This document shows, piece by piece, positions 36,899 through 45,368 of a stretch of DNA of 64,000 nt. The notes under the pieces were generated by a model. The model saw only the letters and a list, made by a program, of their open reading frames with translations. It was not told where the DNA came from and searched no databases. Every line of letters starts with the position of its first letter. The stretch's first letter is position 1. The DNA is from Terriglobia bacterium (GTDB lineage: Bacteria > Acidobacteriota > Terriglobia > Acidiferrales > UBA7541): NCBI GenBank assembly GCA_023512135.1, contig JAIMAG010000005.1:87001-151000 (forward strand), given 5' to 3'. The translations under genes were made by a program, and so were the position numbers.

Positions 36899-36976
36899 CG
36901 CGATTCTCCACGCGCCGAAGTGCGATGCCTGGGGAAGCGGTGCTGCCGGGCCGGCCTCGGTCGCAACGTGCCGTGG

Positions 36977-38011
36977 CTACTTCAAGAAATAGGTTCGGTA
37001 GAGGGTGTCGCGCTGCACCGGGATGAATCCGGCATCGAAGATAATCCGGCGGAGCTCAGCTTCGTTGGTGCGGTTGCGCACGCCGGCCGCGTACACCACG
37101 TTCTCTTCGATCAGGATGCTGCCCACGTCATCGGCACCGAACTGCAGGCCAATCTGGCAGACCTTGATGCCCGGCGTGAGCCAGGACGACTGAATGTGAT
37201 CAATGTTGTCGAGATACAGGCGGCTGATGGCCAGCGTTTTCAGGTAGTCCACCGCCGTCGTTTCCGGCACACGGCGCCCCAGCGCGGTATTTTCCGGAGC
37301 AAACATCCAGGGAATGAAGGCGGTAAAGCCGCCGGTATCTTCCTGGATGCGGCGCAGTCGCTCGAAGTGATTCACGCGGTGCCGGTATTCTTCGCCGCAG
37401 CCGAACATCATCGTGGCCGTGGTGCGCAGGCCGAGCGCGTGCGCGGTGCGGTGCACGAGCTCCCATTCCTCGGCGGTGCATTTCAACCGAGAAATACGCC
37501 GCCGCACTTCGTCGTCGAGAATTTCTGCCCCGCCGCCGGGAATGGAGTCCAGGCCGGCGTCCCGCAGCCGCAGCAGCGTTTCGCGCACGCTCAGCCCGGC
37601 CACCTCGGCGATGCAGAGAATCTCCGGTGCCGAAAAGCAGTGCAGATGGATCTGCGGGAAGCGCCGCTTGATCGCCCGCAGCAAATCTTCGTAGAAGGAA
37701 AGCGGCAACTCGGGATTCAGGCCGCCCTGCAGCAGGATACCGGTACCGCCGAGCGCGATCGTCTCCTCGATCTTGCGAAAGATCTCCTCCTGCGAGAGCA
37801 CGTAGCCTTCCGGCGAGCCCATCGGCCGGTAGAAGGCGCAGAACGAACAGTACTCGGTGCAGAAGTTGGTGTAGTTAATGTTGCGGTCGATCTGGTAGGT
37901 GACGATGCGCGGGTCGTTCTTCTTCAGCCGCACCTGATGCGCGGCCATCCCGAGACCGATCAGGTCGTCCGAGGCGAACAGATCGAGTGCTTCCGCGGCG
38001 GAGATGCCCAT
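36977..38011 (-). CDS. mqnC: Cyclic dehypoxanthine futalosine synthase (radical SAM)
   Basis: 344 aa from ATG 38011. The radical SAM cluster is CTEYCSFC (CxxxCxxC) in NYTNFCTEYCSFCAFYRP, and GGTGILLQGGLNPELPL and SIPGGGAEIL are family segments. It makes the cyclic intermediate of the futalosine route to menaquinone. The start lies 11 bases after mqnA on the same strand. The frame extends further upstream but that part is antisense to mqnA. Confidence 0.93.
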   Translation of the reverse strand: MGISAAEALDLFASDDLIGLGMAAHQVRLKKNDPRIVTYQIDRNINYTNFCTEYCSFCAFYRPMGSPEGYVLSQEEIFRKIEETIALGGTGILLQGGLNPELPLSFYEDLLRAIKRRFPQIHLHCFSAPEILCIAEVAGLSVRETLLRLRDAGLDSIPGGGAEILDDEVRRRISRLKCTAEEWELVHRTAHALGLRTTATMMFGCGEEYRHRVNHFERLRRIQEDTGGFTAFIPWMFAPENTALGRRVPETTAVDYLKTLAISRLYLDNIDHIQSSWLTPGIKVCQIGLQFGADDVGSILIEENVVYAAGVRNRTNEAELRRIIFDAGFIPVQRDTLYRTYFLK

Positions 38012-38022
38012 CCCCCTGGCTC

Positions 38023-38922
38023 CTACGCAAAGGCTCGCGCCGGCAGCGGCGCAAATTCCAGCGGCCGCACGGCTGGAATCAGCCCGGCTTCGGCGCACAT
38101 TCGGAAGTAGAGTTCCAGCCCGGCGCAGTGTTCCGCATCGAGCGAATAGTCGATGTTCTGCCGCAAATAGGTTTCCAGGGCCGGCGCGGGCAGGTCGAGC
38201 TTCAGAGAAGCCCCTTCGGCGATCTCGCGCAGCCGCGCCAGCCCGTAGGCTCGGGAGGCAAGAAAATCCGCCACCAGCTCCGGGGTCACGACCGCGCGTC
38301 GGGCTGCCCACACCGCCAGCACGCAGGGTTTGCCGGTCATCTCGACCCACTCGTGCGCCACATCGTAGAGGAAAAACGACTGCAAACCCGGAATCGGCCA
38401 CTGCTCGGGATCGCCGCTGCAGCACTCCTCGCCGGACGGCTGCTTTTCACCCAGAGCATCCATCTTCACAGAGATCCGCAGGGCCGGATCACCAATGATC
38501 AGCGCCGCATCACACGACTGCAGCATGGCGGCCGGGTCGGGCGGTGCATCCACGAACTCCGGCGTCGTCTTCCAGCGACTCCGGCACAACAAACGTACCA
38601 GCGCACGGGAGCTGCGCGAACTGGTATCCAGAGCCACGCGCTGCGCACGTTCCATGGGCCGTCGGCTCACCAGCAGGATGCTGCGCACCGGACCGCGGGC
38701 CGCGACCGCCATGGCTGGCAGCAGCACGGTGTCCGGAATGGTTTGATACTCGATGGCAGGAATGATGGCGACATCAGCTGCGCCGCTGCGAAGCTGCTCG
38801 GCACACTCCGCCGGAAACGTGAAGCTCAGCTCGTATTTCCCCTTCCACGGACCATCGGTGAATCCCCAAACAAGCGGAGCTGTGTTCAGGTACTCGACCA
38901 CCGAAATGCGCAGGCGAGCCAT
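38023..38922 (-). CDS. mqnA: Chorismate dehydratase
   Basis: 299 aa, with AAAGAG upstream of ATG 38922. MqnA turns chorismate into 3-enolpyruvylbenzoate, the first step of the futalosine pathway. Signatures: RISVVEYLNTAPLVWGF, ADVAIIPAIEY, ALDTSSRSSRALVRLL, ALIIGDPAL and YDVAHEWVEMTGKPCVLAVW. Together with mqnC it shows that menaquinone is made by the futalosine route rather than the Men pathway. Other mqn genes are outside the window. Confidence 0.94.
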   Translation of the reverse strand: MARLRISVVEYLNTAPLVWGFTDGPWKGKYELSFTFPAECAEQLRSGAADVAIIPAIEYQTIPDTVLLPAMAVAARGPVRSILLVSRRPMERAQRVALDTSSRSSRALVRLLCRSRWKTTPEFVDAPPDPAAMLQSCDAALIIGDPALRISVKMDALGEKQPSGEECCSGDPEQWPIPGLQSFFLYDVAHEWVEMTGKPCVLAVWAARRAVVTPELVADFLASRAYGLARLREIAEGASLKLDLPAPALETYLRQNIDYSLDAEHCAGLELYFRMCAEAGLIPAVRPLEFAPLPARAFA

Positions 38923-39074
38923 GGTTCTCTTTGTCGCGCGGACGGTTCAATATAGCACAGGAAGCGCACCCCTGCTTGCTGCCGGAGTTGGCGTGGATTT
39001 CGCCGGGCCACGTTGCGTGGCGGCCTCACGCTGCCGTTCTGCGACCCGCAAAACACCCGTGCGGGATTCCCTGC

Positions 39075-39080
39075 TAGACT
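39075..39080 (+). promoter_or_regulatory. -10 element for the VOC gene
   Basis: TAGACT ends nine bases before the ATG at 39090. No Shine-Dalgarno sequence is seen, and no clear -35 is visible. Confidence 0.45.
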
Positions 39081-39089
39081 GTCTCCGTT

Positions 39090-39488
39090 ATGCCGCGGAT
39101 TGAAAATGTTCTGGAAAGTTCGCTCTATGTCGAAGATGTGCCGCGTGCGGTCCGGTTCTACTGCGACGTGCTCGGCTTGCGGCTGCTGGAGACCTTCGAC
39201 GGCGGGGCAGGCGCTGCGCTGGCCGCGGGGCGGTCCGTGCTGCTGCTGTTCCGCGCTGCACGAACGCGCCAGCAGACCGAACCGCCCCCGCACGGCGCCG
39301 AAGGCCCGTCTCATCTGGCCTTCCGCGTGAAACCCGAAGAGATGGCCGCCTGGAAGCAGCATCTTGTCCGCCACGGCGTGCCGATCGAAATGGAACACGC
39401 CTTCGGGGACAACATCCCTTCGATCTATTTCCGCGACCCGGATGGCAATTCGCTCGAGCTGGCCGTCGAAACCATCTGGCCGCTGTAG
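39090..39488 (+). CDS. VOC-superfamily (glyoxalase/bleomycin-resistance fold) protein
   Basis: 132 aa made of two beta-alpha-beta-beta-beta units: LESSLYVEDVPRAVRFYCDVLGL and HLAFRVKPEEM..., ending YFRDPDGNSLELA. The metal-ligand positions look like His in SHLAFRV and Glu in SLELA, so it is probably a metal-dependent dioxygenase, lyase or isomerase. The substrate cannot be told. Confidence 0.85.
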   Translation: MPRIENVLESSLYVEDVPRAVRFYCDVLGLRLLETFDGGAGAALAAGRSVLLLFRAARTRQQTEPPPHGAEGPSHLAFRVKPEEMAAWKQHLVRHGVPIEMEHAFGDNIPSIYFRDPDGNSLELAVETIWPL

Positions 39489-39570
39489 CGCGACCGCGCG
39501 CAAGAGTTTTTCTGCCGGCCCTGCAGCGCCTCGACCGGTGCGCGCCGCGTAACCCGCCAGTCCGGTGCGC

Positions 39571-40254
39571 CTACCGCGAAACGGTGAGCGGCTGCTCGAG
39601 CCGGAAACGCAGCACCGTCTCCGACGGAAACTCGATGTCCCGCTTGCCGGTCAGCATGGCGCCAGCGGTTCCCGCGGCGGCACCGATGGCCGCTCCGATC
39701 GCAGCGCCCTTGCCCCCGCCGGCGGCACCGCCGATGGCCGCGCCTGCACCGGCTCCACCGCCGATGAAGACGATGTCTCGGGTGGCCTTGCTCCCCTCTT
39801 TGTGTCCGGTCGTGGAGGTGGTGACCTCATAGGTCTTGCCGCCAAACGTGATGCTCGACAGCGTCACCCACAGCTCGGCGCGTTCCTTCAACCGCCCGGA
39901 GGGCACCGCGCGGGTGACCCGACCGGTGACGTCGGCACCCTTGGGAATCACCGTCTTGCCGTCGACAACGACCGGGGCTTCGATGGTGCCCTCGAACGTG
40001 TCGCCGGCCTTGTTGGTTTTCGAGCTCAGGCTGGAAATCAGGCGCACCTCCAGCTCCGTGTTGGCAGGAATCACGATGGGCTCCGGGGCCGGTTGCGGAC
40101 GCGGCTGCGAGCGGGGCCGTTCCGAGGCCGTGCTGCCGCGGGCCGTTTCCCCGGAGGTTTCACCGGTGGCGGATTCTTCGGCAGGCTTCGCACACCCGGC
40201 AAACCCGACCGCCAGGGCCAGCAGCAGATACAGTGCAGCGCGATGCTTTCTCAT
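39571..40254 (-). CDS. Lipoprotein with glycine-zipper region
   Basis: 227 aa, GAGGAGCAATCC upstream of ATG 40254. The signal peptide ends AVGFAGC, an acceptable lipobox, and a 40-residue Pro/Arg/Ser linker follows. The core domain PANTELEVRLISSLSSKTNKAGDTFEGT, then VIPKGADVTGRVTR, occurs in many acidobacterial envelope proteins. Residues about 165-205 are a GGGAGAGAAIGGAAGGGKGA-type glycine zipper that can insert in membranes. The function is unknown. Confidence 0.8.
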   Translation of the reverse strand: MRKHRAALYLLLALAVGFAGCAKPAEESATGETSGETARGSTASERPRSQPRPQPAPEPIVIPANTELEVRLISSLSSKTNKAGDTFEGTIEAPVVVDGKTVIPKGADVTGRVTRAVPSGRLKERAELWVTLSSITFGGKTYEVTTSTTGHKEGSKATRDIVFIGGGAGAGAAIGGAAGGGKGAAIGAAIGAAAGTAGAMLTGKRDIEFPSETVLRFRLEQPLTVSR

Positions 40255-40468
40255 GGATTGCTCCTCAAGCAGAATTCACGGCTGGGAAACCCAGTCTAGC
40301 ACAGTGTGCAGTGTCCGCCGGCCGTCTTTGTGGATTCCGTTTCAAAAGTGCCACCACGACCCATCGCGGCTGGACACCGCAGCTCCCCTGGTTTCGTCCC
40401 GGCAGAACCGTCAGGCAGGAAGGAAGACGACGCAGCCGACCGCACTCTCCGAAAGCCAACTCGTGGAC

Positions 40469-40498
40469 TTGACATTTCGAGAAATCTCTGCGTAGGCT
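40469..40498 (+). promoter_or_regulatory. dprA promoter
   Basis: TTGACA at 40469-40474, an 18-base spacer, and TAGGCT at 40493-40498. ATG 40508 follows after nine bases, so the message should be leaderless or nearly so. Confidence 0.7.
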
Positions 40499-40507
40499 CG
40501 GCGCGCG

Positions 40508-41638
40508 ATGGCCGAACGCAGCGACGACCTCTACTGGGTGGGCCTGGCCGTCACCCGGGGACTGGGCCCCCGCCTGGCCGCGCGGCTCTTGCAGGAGTAT
40601 GGAACGCCGGAAGCTGTCTTTCGCGCCTCGCCGGCGGAGCTGGGAGCGTTCCGGTTGCCGGCTCCCACGGTGCACGCGCTCGCCTCTGGAGCAGCGCTGA
40701 AAGAAGCGGAAGCGGAAATGAAGCGGGCCCGCGCGCTCGGTGCTGCGTTCCTCCGCTGGGACGACGACCGCTACCCGAAGCTGCTCCGCGAGATCTACGA
40801 TCCGCCGCCGCTGCTCTACGTGCGGGGCGAGGTGAGCGTGCTGGCTCGCCACGGGGTGGCCATCGTGGGCACGCGGCGGCCGACTCCCTACGGCAACCAG
40901 ATGGCGGAGCGGCTGGCGCGCGACCTGGCCGACCGCGGCCTGGTGGTGGTGAGCGGGCTGGCCCGTGGCATCGATAGCTCGGCGCATCGCGGCGCGCTGG
41001 AATCGGCTCGCGGCACGACCCTCGCCGTGCTGGGCAACGGCGTCGACGTCGTCTATCCGAAAGAGAGCCGCAAGCTGTTTGACCGCATCGCCGAGCGGGG
41101 TGCCCTCGTCAGCGAATTTCCTCTGGGCACGAAGCCCACCCCGGAGAAGTTTCCGGTGCGCAATCGCATCATCGCCGGCATGGCGCTCGGCGTGGTGGTG
41201 GTCGAGGGCGCCCAGTACTCCGGTTCGTTCATCACCGCGCGGCTGGCCATGGAGTTTGGACGGGAAGTGTACGGCGTCCCCGGGCCGGTGACGCAACCGA
41301 TGAGCTTCGCTCCGAATCAACTCATCAAGCAGGGCGCGAAACTGGTCACCGGCTGGCAGGACGTGGTCGAAGAGCTTCCCACCCCTGTCCGCACGGAACT
41401 GTTTCCTGTCGAAGAAGCCCAACCAGCGGAACGCACGGCGCTGCTCGTCGATGCCCTGCCGGCCCCCGAGCGCCGGCTCTACGAGCTGCTGGCTACCGAC
41501 GAAGCCCGCCACGTGGACGAGCTGGTCGAACAATCCGCGATGAGCTCCTCGGAAGTGCTGGCAACGCTGTTCGAGCTGGAAATGAAAGGGGTGGTGCGAC
41601 AGCTCCCGGGCAAGCAATTCGTCCGGGTGCTGTTGTGA
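40508..41638 (+). CDS. dprA: DNA-processing protein DprA
   Basis: 376 aa. DprA protects incoming single-stranded DNA during transformation and loads RecA. The N-terminal helical part is followed by the Rossmann core: VAIVGTRRPTPYGNQMAERL, VVVSGLARGIDSSAHRGAL, TLAVLGNGVDVVYPKES and FPVRNRIIAGMALGVVVVEG. The C-terminal 60 residues form a winged helix (VDELVEQSAMSSSEVLATL). topA follows after 175 bases; dprA-topA-xer is a common bacterial order. Confidence 0.94.
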   Translation: MAERSDDLYWVGLAVTRGLGPRLAARLLQEYGTPEAVFRASPAELGAFRLPAPTVHALASGAALKEAEAEMKRARALGAAFLRWDDDRYPKLLREIYDPPPLLYVRGEVSVLARHGVAIVGTRRPTPYGNQMAERLARDLADRGLVVVSGLARGIDSSAHRGALESARGTTLAVLGNGVDVVYPKESRKLFDRIAERGALVSEFPLGTKPTPEKFPVRNRIIAGMALGVVVVEGAQYSGSFITARLAMEFGREVYGVPGPVTQPMSFAPNQLIKQGAKLVTGWQDVVEELPTPVRTELFPVEEAQPAERTALLVDALPAPERRLYELLATDEARHVDELVEQSAMSSSEVLATLFELEMKGVVRQLPGKQFVRVLL

Positions 41639-41670
41639 ACGGCACCGCATCCAATCTAGGGCTTGCGCGA

Positions 41671-41687
41671 GCGGGCTGCTTGCCCGC
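41671..41687 (+). terminator. Short GC hairpin between dprA and topA
   Basis: GCGGGC (41671-41676) and GCCCGC (41682-41687) pair around TGCTT. A CATAATAG sequence follows at once and may be the topA -10 region, so the hairpin could be a weak terminator for dprA. The rest of 41639-41813 shows nothing else. Confidence 0.35.
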
Positions 41688-41813
41688 CATAATAGTCTGG
41701 GTTTTGGGTGTGGGCCCCGCGGACAGCTCCGCTGAGCCAAGAACCAGACCGGCGGCGGGGAAGCTCTCTGCGCATCCAGCGCGCCGCGCAGCCGTCGGGG
41801 GACCGTTCGTTCT

Positions 41814-44318
41814 ATGGCACGAGCACTGGTAATCGTCGAATCGCCGGCCAAGGCGAAAACCATCAACAAGTACCTGGGACGGGACTATACCGTCAAAGCT
41901 TCCCTGGGCCACGTGAAAGACCTGCCAAAGAAAGAACTCGGCGTGGTGCTGCCCGACGACGACAAGCGAAACGCCAGCCGCGTCTTCGAGCCGACCTACG
42001 AAATCATTCCCGGCAAGATGAAGGTGATTCACGATCTGGAAAAATCGGCCCGCGAAGCCGAGGCCATCTACCTGGCCACCGACCCCGACCGGGAAGGCGA
42101 AGCGATTGCCGCGCACCTGGCCGAAGTGCTCACCGGCAACGGCACGCGGCGGAACCGAAAACCGAAATCCGGCGCGCGGGCCAAGCCGGTCTACCGCGTT
42201 CTGTTCCACGAAATCACACCCAAAGCCGTTCAGGCCGCGTTTGCGCGACCCGGAAACATCAACCAGAACCTGGTGGATGCCCAGCAGGCGCGGCGAGTGC
42301 TCGATCGCCTGGTGGGATATCAGATCTCTCCGTTGCTGTGGGAAAAGGTTCGTCGCGGACTTTCCGCCGGCCGGGTGCAGACCGTGGCGCTGCGGTTGAT
42401 CGTCGAGCGCGAGCGGGAAATCCGCGCCTTCGTCCCCAGAGAATACTGGACGATCCACGCGCGCCTGGCCGCCGCCGAGCCGCCCGTCTTCGAGGCCAAG
42501 CTGGTCCGGTACAGGGGCGAAGAGATCGAAATCTCCAGCGAAGCGGAAGCCCAGCGCATCCTGCAGGCGCTCGAGCCGGCAGTCTGGCAGGTGGCAACGG
42601 TCCAGCAGAAAGAGAAACGGCGCTATCCGCCGCCTCCGTTCACCACCTCGAAACTGCAGCAGGAGGCCTACAACAAGCTCCGGTTCACCGCCAAGCGCAC
42701 CATGGCGCTGGCACAGCGACTCTACGAAGGCGTCGAGCTGGGCGCGGAAGGCTCGGTCGGCCTGATCACCTACATGCGCACCGATTCGGTGCGCGTGGCC
42801 GACGACGCGCTGGCTGCCGTCCGCAGCCAGATCGCCGCCAGCTACGGCCCCGGCTACCTGCCGGAAAAGCCGAATTTCTACAAATCGAAAAAGAGCGCAC
42901 AGGAAGCCCACGAAGCGATCCGTCCCACCGATGTGACGCGCACACCCGACGCGGTGAAGCCTTACCTGGACGAAGACCTCTGGAAACTCTACCGGCTGAT
43001 CTGGCAGCGCTTCGTTGCCTCGCAGATGGTTCCCGCGGTCTTCGACCAGACCACGATCGACGTGGCTGCGGGCGACTACCTGTTTCGTGCGACCGGCTCG
43101 GTGTTGCGATTCGACGGCTTCCTGACCGTCTACCAGGAAACCCGCGACGAAACGGAAACCGAAGACGACGAAGAAGGCCGCGCGCTGCCCCGGGTTTCGG
43201 CGGGCGAGCGGCTGCGGTTGGAATCGCTGCAACCGCAACAGCACTTCACCGAACCGCCGCCCCGCTACACCGAAGCCACGCTGGTGAAGACGCTGGAAGA
43301 AAAAGGCATCGGCCGGCCTTCCACGTACGCCACCATCATCTCCACCATTGTCGAGCGCGAATACGTCACCCGCGAACAGGGACGCTTCAAACCCACCCTG
43401 CTCGGCGAAAAAGTCAGCGACCTGCTCGTGAAAAGCTTCGAAGATATCTTCGACGTCACCTTCACCGCCCGCATGGAGGAAGAACTGGACGAAATCGAAG
43501 AAGGCAAGCTGCCCTGGAAGGAGTCGGTGCGGGAATTCTATGACCGCTTCGAAAAAGACCTGGAAAAAGCGGCCGACCAGATGGCCTCCTACAAGATCGG
43601 CGTCTCCACCGGCATCCCGTGCGAGAAATGCGGCCAGGGCGAGCTGCTCGAACGCATCAGCCGGCACGGATTCTTCCTCGGCTGCTCCCGCTACCCCGAA
43701 TGCGACTTCACCCGCGACCTGACCGCCGAGGTCGCCGGCGAGGAAGTTGAATCCGAATCCGGCCCGGAATACTGCGAAAACTGTGGCCGCGAGATGACCA
43801 TCAAACGCGGACGCTTCGGCCCCTTTCTGGCCTGCACCGGCTACCCGGAATGCAAGACGACGCGGCGACTGGTGGCCGGCACGCAACGCGCCCGCAAGCC
43901 CGATGAGCCGCTCGGGGAGAACTGCCCGGAATGCGGCGCGCAGCTCGTCAAGCGCCACGGCCGCTACGGCGAGTTCATCGGCTGCTCGGCCTATCCGAAG
44001 TGCAAATACATCCGCGCCCAGACGCTCGGTATCCGCTGCCCGAAATGCAAGTCGGGCGAGCTCGTCCAGCGCACGGCCCGCAAAGGCCGCCGCCGCATCT
44101 TCTACGGCTGCAACCGCTACCCCGAATGCGACTTCACCACACCCTACAAACCTGTCGCCCAGCCCTGCCCGAAATGCGGCGCCGAATTCGTGGTCGAAAA
44201 GAAACGCAAAGAAACGGTGGTACTCGCCTGCCTCCAGGAAGGCTGCGGCTGGGAAGCTCCGGCTGAGGTTCGACAGCCTCCTGCGGAGACGACCGAGCCG
44301 GCCCCGGCACGCTCCTGA
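41814..44318 (+). CDS. topA: DNA topoisomerase I with five C-terminal zinc ribbons
   Basis: 834 aa. Type IA topoisomerase relaxes negative supercoils. The TOPRIM domain opens ALVIVESPAKAKTINKYLG and has ATDPDREGEAIA. The catalytic tyrosine is in GLITYMRTDSVRV, and ARRVLDRLVGYQISPLLW and VQTVALRLIVERERE are also conserved. From residue about 600 five Cys4 ribbons follow: CEKCGQ, CENCGR, CPECGA, CPKCKS and CPKCGA units. E. coli has three of this kind, so the single-strand-binding tail is longer here. Confidence 0.96.
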   Translation: MARALVIVESPAKAKTINKYLGRDYTVKASLGHVKDLPKKELGVVLPDDDKRNASRVFEPTYEIIPGKMKVIHDLEKSAREAEAIYLATDPDREGEAIAAHLAEVLTGNGTRRNRKPKSGARAKPVYRVLFHEITPKAVQAAFARPGNINQNLVDAQQARRVLDRLVGYQISPLLWEKVRRGLSAGRVQTVALRLIVEREREIRAFVPREYWTIHARLAAAEPPVFEAKLVRYRGEEIEISSEAEAQRILQALEPAVWQVATVQQKEKRRYPPPPFTTSKLQQEAYNKLRFTAKRTMALAQRLYEGVELGAEGSVGLITYMRTDSVRVADDALAAVRSQIAASYGPGYLPEKPNFYKSKKSAQEAHEAIRPTDVTRTPDAVKPYLDEDLWKLYRLIWQRFVASQMVPAVFDQTTIDVAAGDYLFRATGSVLRFDGFLTVYQETRDETETEDDEEGRALPRVSAGERLRLESLQPQQHFTEPPPRYTEATLVKTLEEKGIGRPSTYATIISTIVEREYVTREQGRFKPTLLGEKVSDLLVKSFEDIFDVTFTARMEEELDEIEEGKLPWKESVREFYDRFEKDLEKAADQMASYKIGVSTGIPCEKCGQGELLERISRHGFFLGCSRYPECDFTRDLTAEVAGEEVESESGPEYCENCGREMTIKRGRFGPFLACTGYPECKTTRRLVAGTQRARKPDEPLGENCPECGAQLVKRHGRYGEFIGCSAYPKCKYIRAQTLGIRCPKCKSGELVQRTARKGRRRIFYGCNRYPECDFTTPYKPVAQPCPKCGAEFVVEKKRKETVVLACLQEGCGWEAPAEVRQPPAETTEPAPARS

Positions 44319-44370
44319 CTCTCCGGCAGCCAGCCGCGGCGCGGGGATGTACCCGCACCCGCCGCGCGCA

Positions 44371-44376
44371 TATAAT
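44371..44376 (+). promoter_or_regulatory. -10 element for the Xer recombinase gene
   Basis: A perfect TATAAT ends 11 bases before ATG 44388, with no Shine-Dalgarno sequence between and no clear -35. Confidence 0.5.
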
Positions 44377-44387
44377 CAGAGCGGGCG

Positions 44388-45362
44388 ATGCGCGAAGCGA
44401 TCGAAAAATTCCTGCGCTACCTGCGCGACGAACGAAACGCTTCGCCGCACACCCTGCGCAATTACCGCGGCGACCTCGAACAATTCCTCGACTACCTCGC
44501 ACCGCCCACCGCCACGCCGCCGTCGCTGACCCAGATGGATCACCGGCTGATCCGCGAATATCTGGCGCATCTGCACGACCAGCGCCTGGAGAAAACCTCG
44601 GTGGCGCGCAAGCTGGCGGCGCTGCGTTCGTTCTTCAAATTCTGCGTGCGCGAAGGCTGGCTGCCGCAGAATCCGGCACGGCTGGTGGCCACGCCCAGGC
44701 TGCCCAAGCGCATCCCGGCGGTGCTCAGCGCCGAGCAGATCAACGCGTTTCTGGACTCTCTGCTTCAGCTGGAGACGGCCAGCGACGCTGCCGCCGAAGG
44801 CACGCGCCGGCACCGCCGGCCCGGCGCCGATGAAGAAGAATCCCGGCTCCTGCTGCGCCGCGACCGCGCCATCCTCGAGCTGCTCTACGCCGCCGGCCTG
44901 CGGGTGAGCGAACTGGTCGGGCTGAACCTCGAAGATGTGGACCGAAACGAGCAGATGCTCCGCGTGCGCGGCAAGGGACGCAAGGAACGCGTCGTCCCTT
45001 ATGGTGCCAAGGCGCAGCAGGCGCTCGAACGATACTGGCCCGTGCGCGCCGAGCTGCTTTGCAAAGCACGCCGCTCCGGCGAAGAAAAAGCCGTGTTCGT
45101 GAACTACCAGGGCCGGCGGTTGACCACGCGTTCGGTGGGACGGATTGTCAAGAAGTACGTGCGGCTGGTGAACAGGAACTGGGACCTGCACCCGCATGCG
45201 CTGCGGCACGCGTTTGCCACGCACCTGCTCGCCGATGGCGCCGACCTGCGGGCCATCCAGGAGCTGCTCGGCCATCGCTCGCTTTCCACCACGCAGAAGT
45301 ACACCCACGCCTCCATTCGCCATCTGCTGGAGGTCTATGACAAAGCTCATCCCCGCGCCTGA
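44388..45362 (+). CDS. xerC: Tyrosine recombinase XerC/XerD
   Basis: 324 aa. It should resolve chromosome dimers at dif. The N-terminal SAM-like domain starts EAIEKFLRYLRDERNASPHTL. The catalytic residues are Arg in LLYAAGLRVSEL, His-x-x-Arg in HPHALRHAFATHLL, His in LLGHRSLSTTQKYTH, and Tyr in the same segment. A charged insert of about 30 residues (ASDAAAEGTRRHRRPGADEE) lies before the first Arg. XerC versus XerD cannot be settled, so the symbol is provisional; many bacteria have one such gene beside topA. Confidence 0.9.
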   Translation: MREAIEKFLRYLRDERNASPHTLRNYRGDLEQFLDYLAPPTATPPSLTQMDHRLIREYLAHLHDQRLEKTSVARKLAALRSFFKFCVREGWLPQNPARLVATPRLPKRIPAVLSAEQINAFLDSLLQLETASDAAAEGTRRHRRPGADEEESRLLLRRDRAILELLYAAGLRVSELVGLNLEDVDRNEQMLRVRGKGRKERVVPYGAKAQQALERYWPVRAELLCKARRSGEEKAVFVNYQGRRLTTRSVGRIVKKYVRLVNRNWDLHPHALRHAFATHLLADGADLRAIQELLGHRSLSTTQKYTHASIRHLLEVYDKAHPRA

Positions 45363-45368
45363 AAAGTT

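Noticed and set aside
41493-43958. An 821-codon minus-strand open frame across topA
   Set aside because: It lies antisense to a complete topoisomerase gene and is rich in repeated Phe, Gly and Arg, as expected from antisense GC-rich codons.
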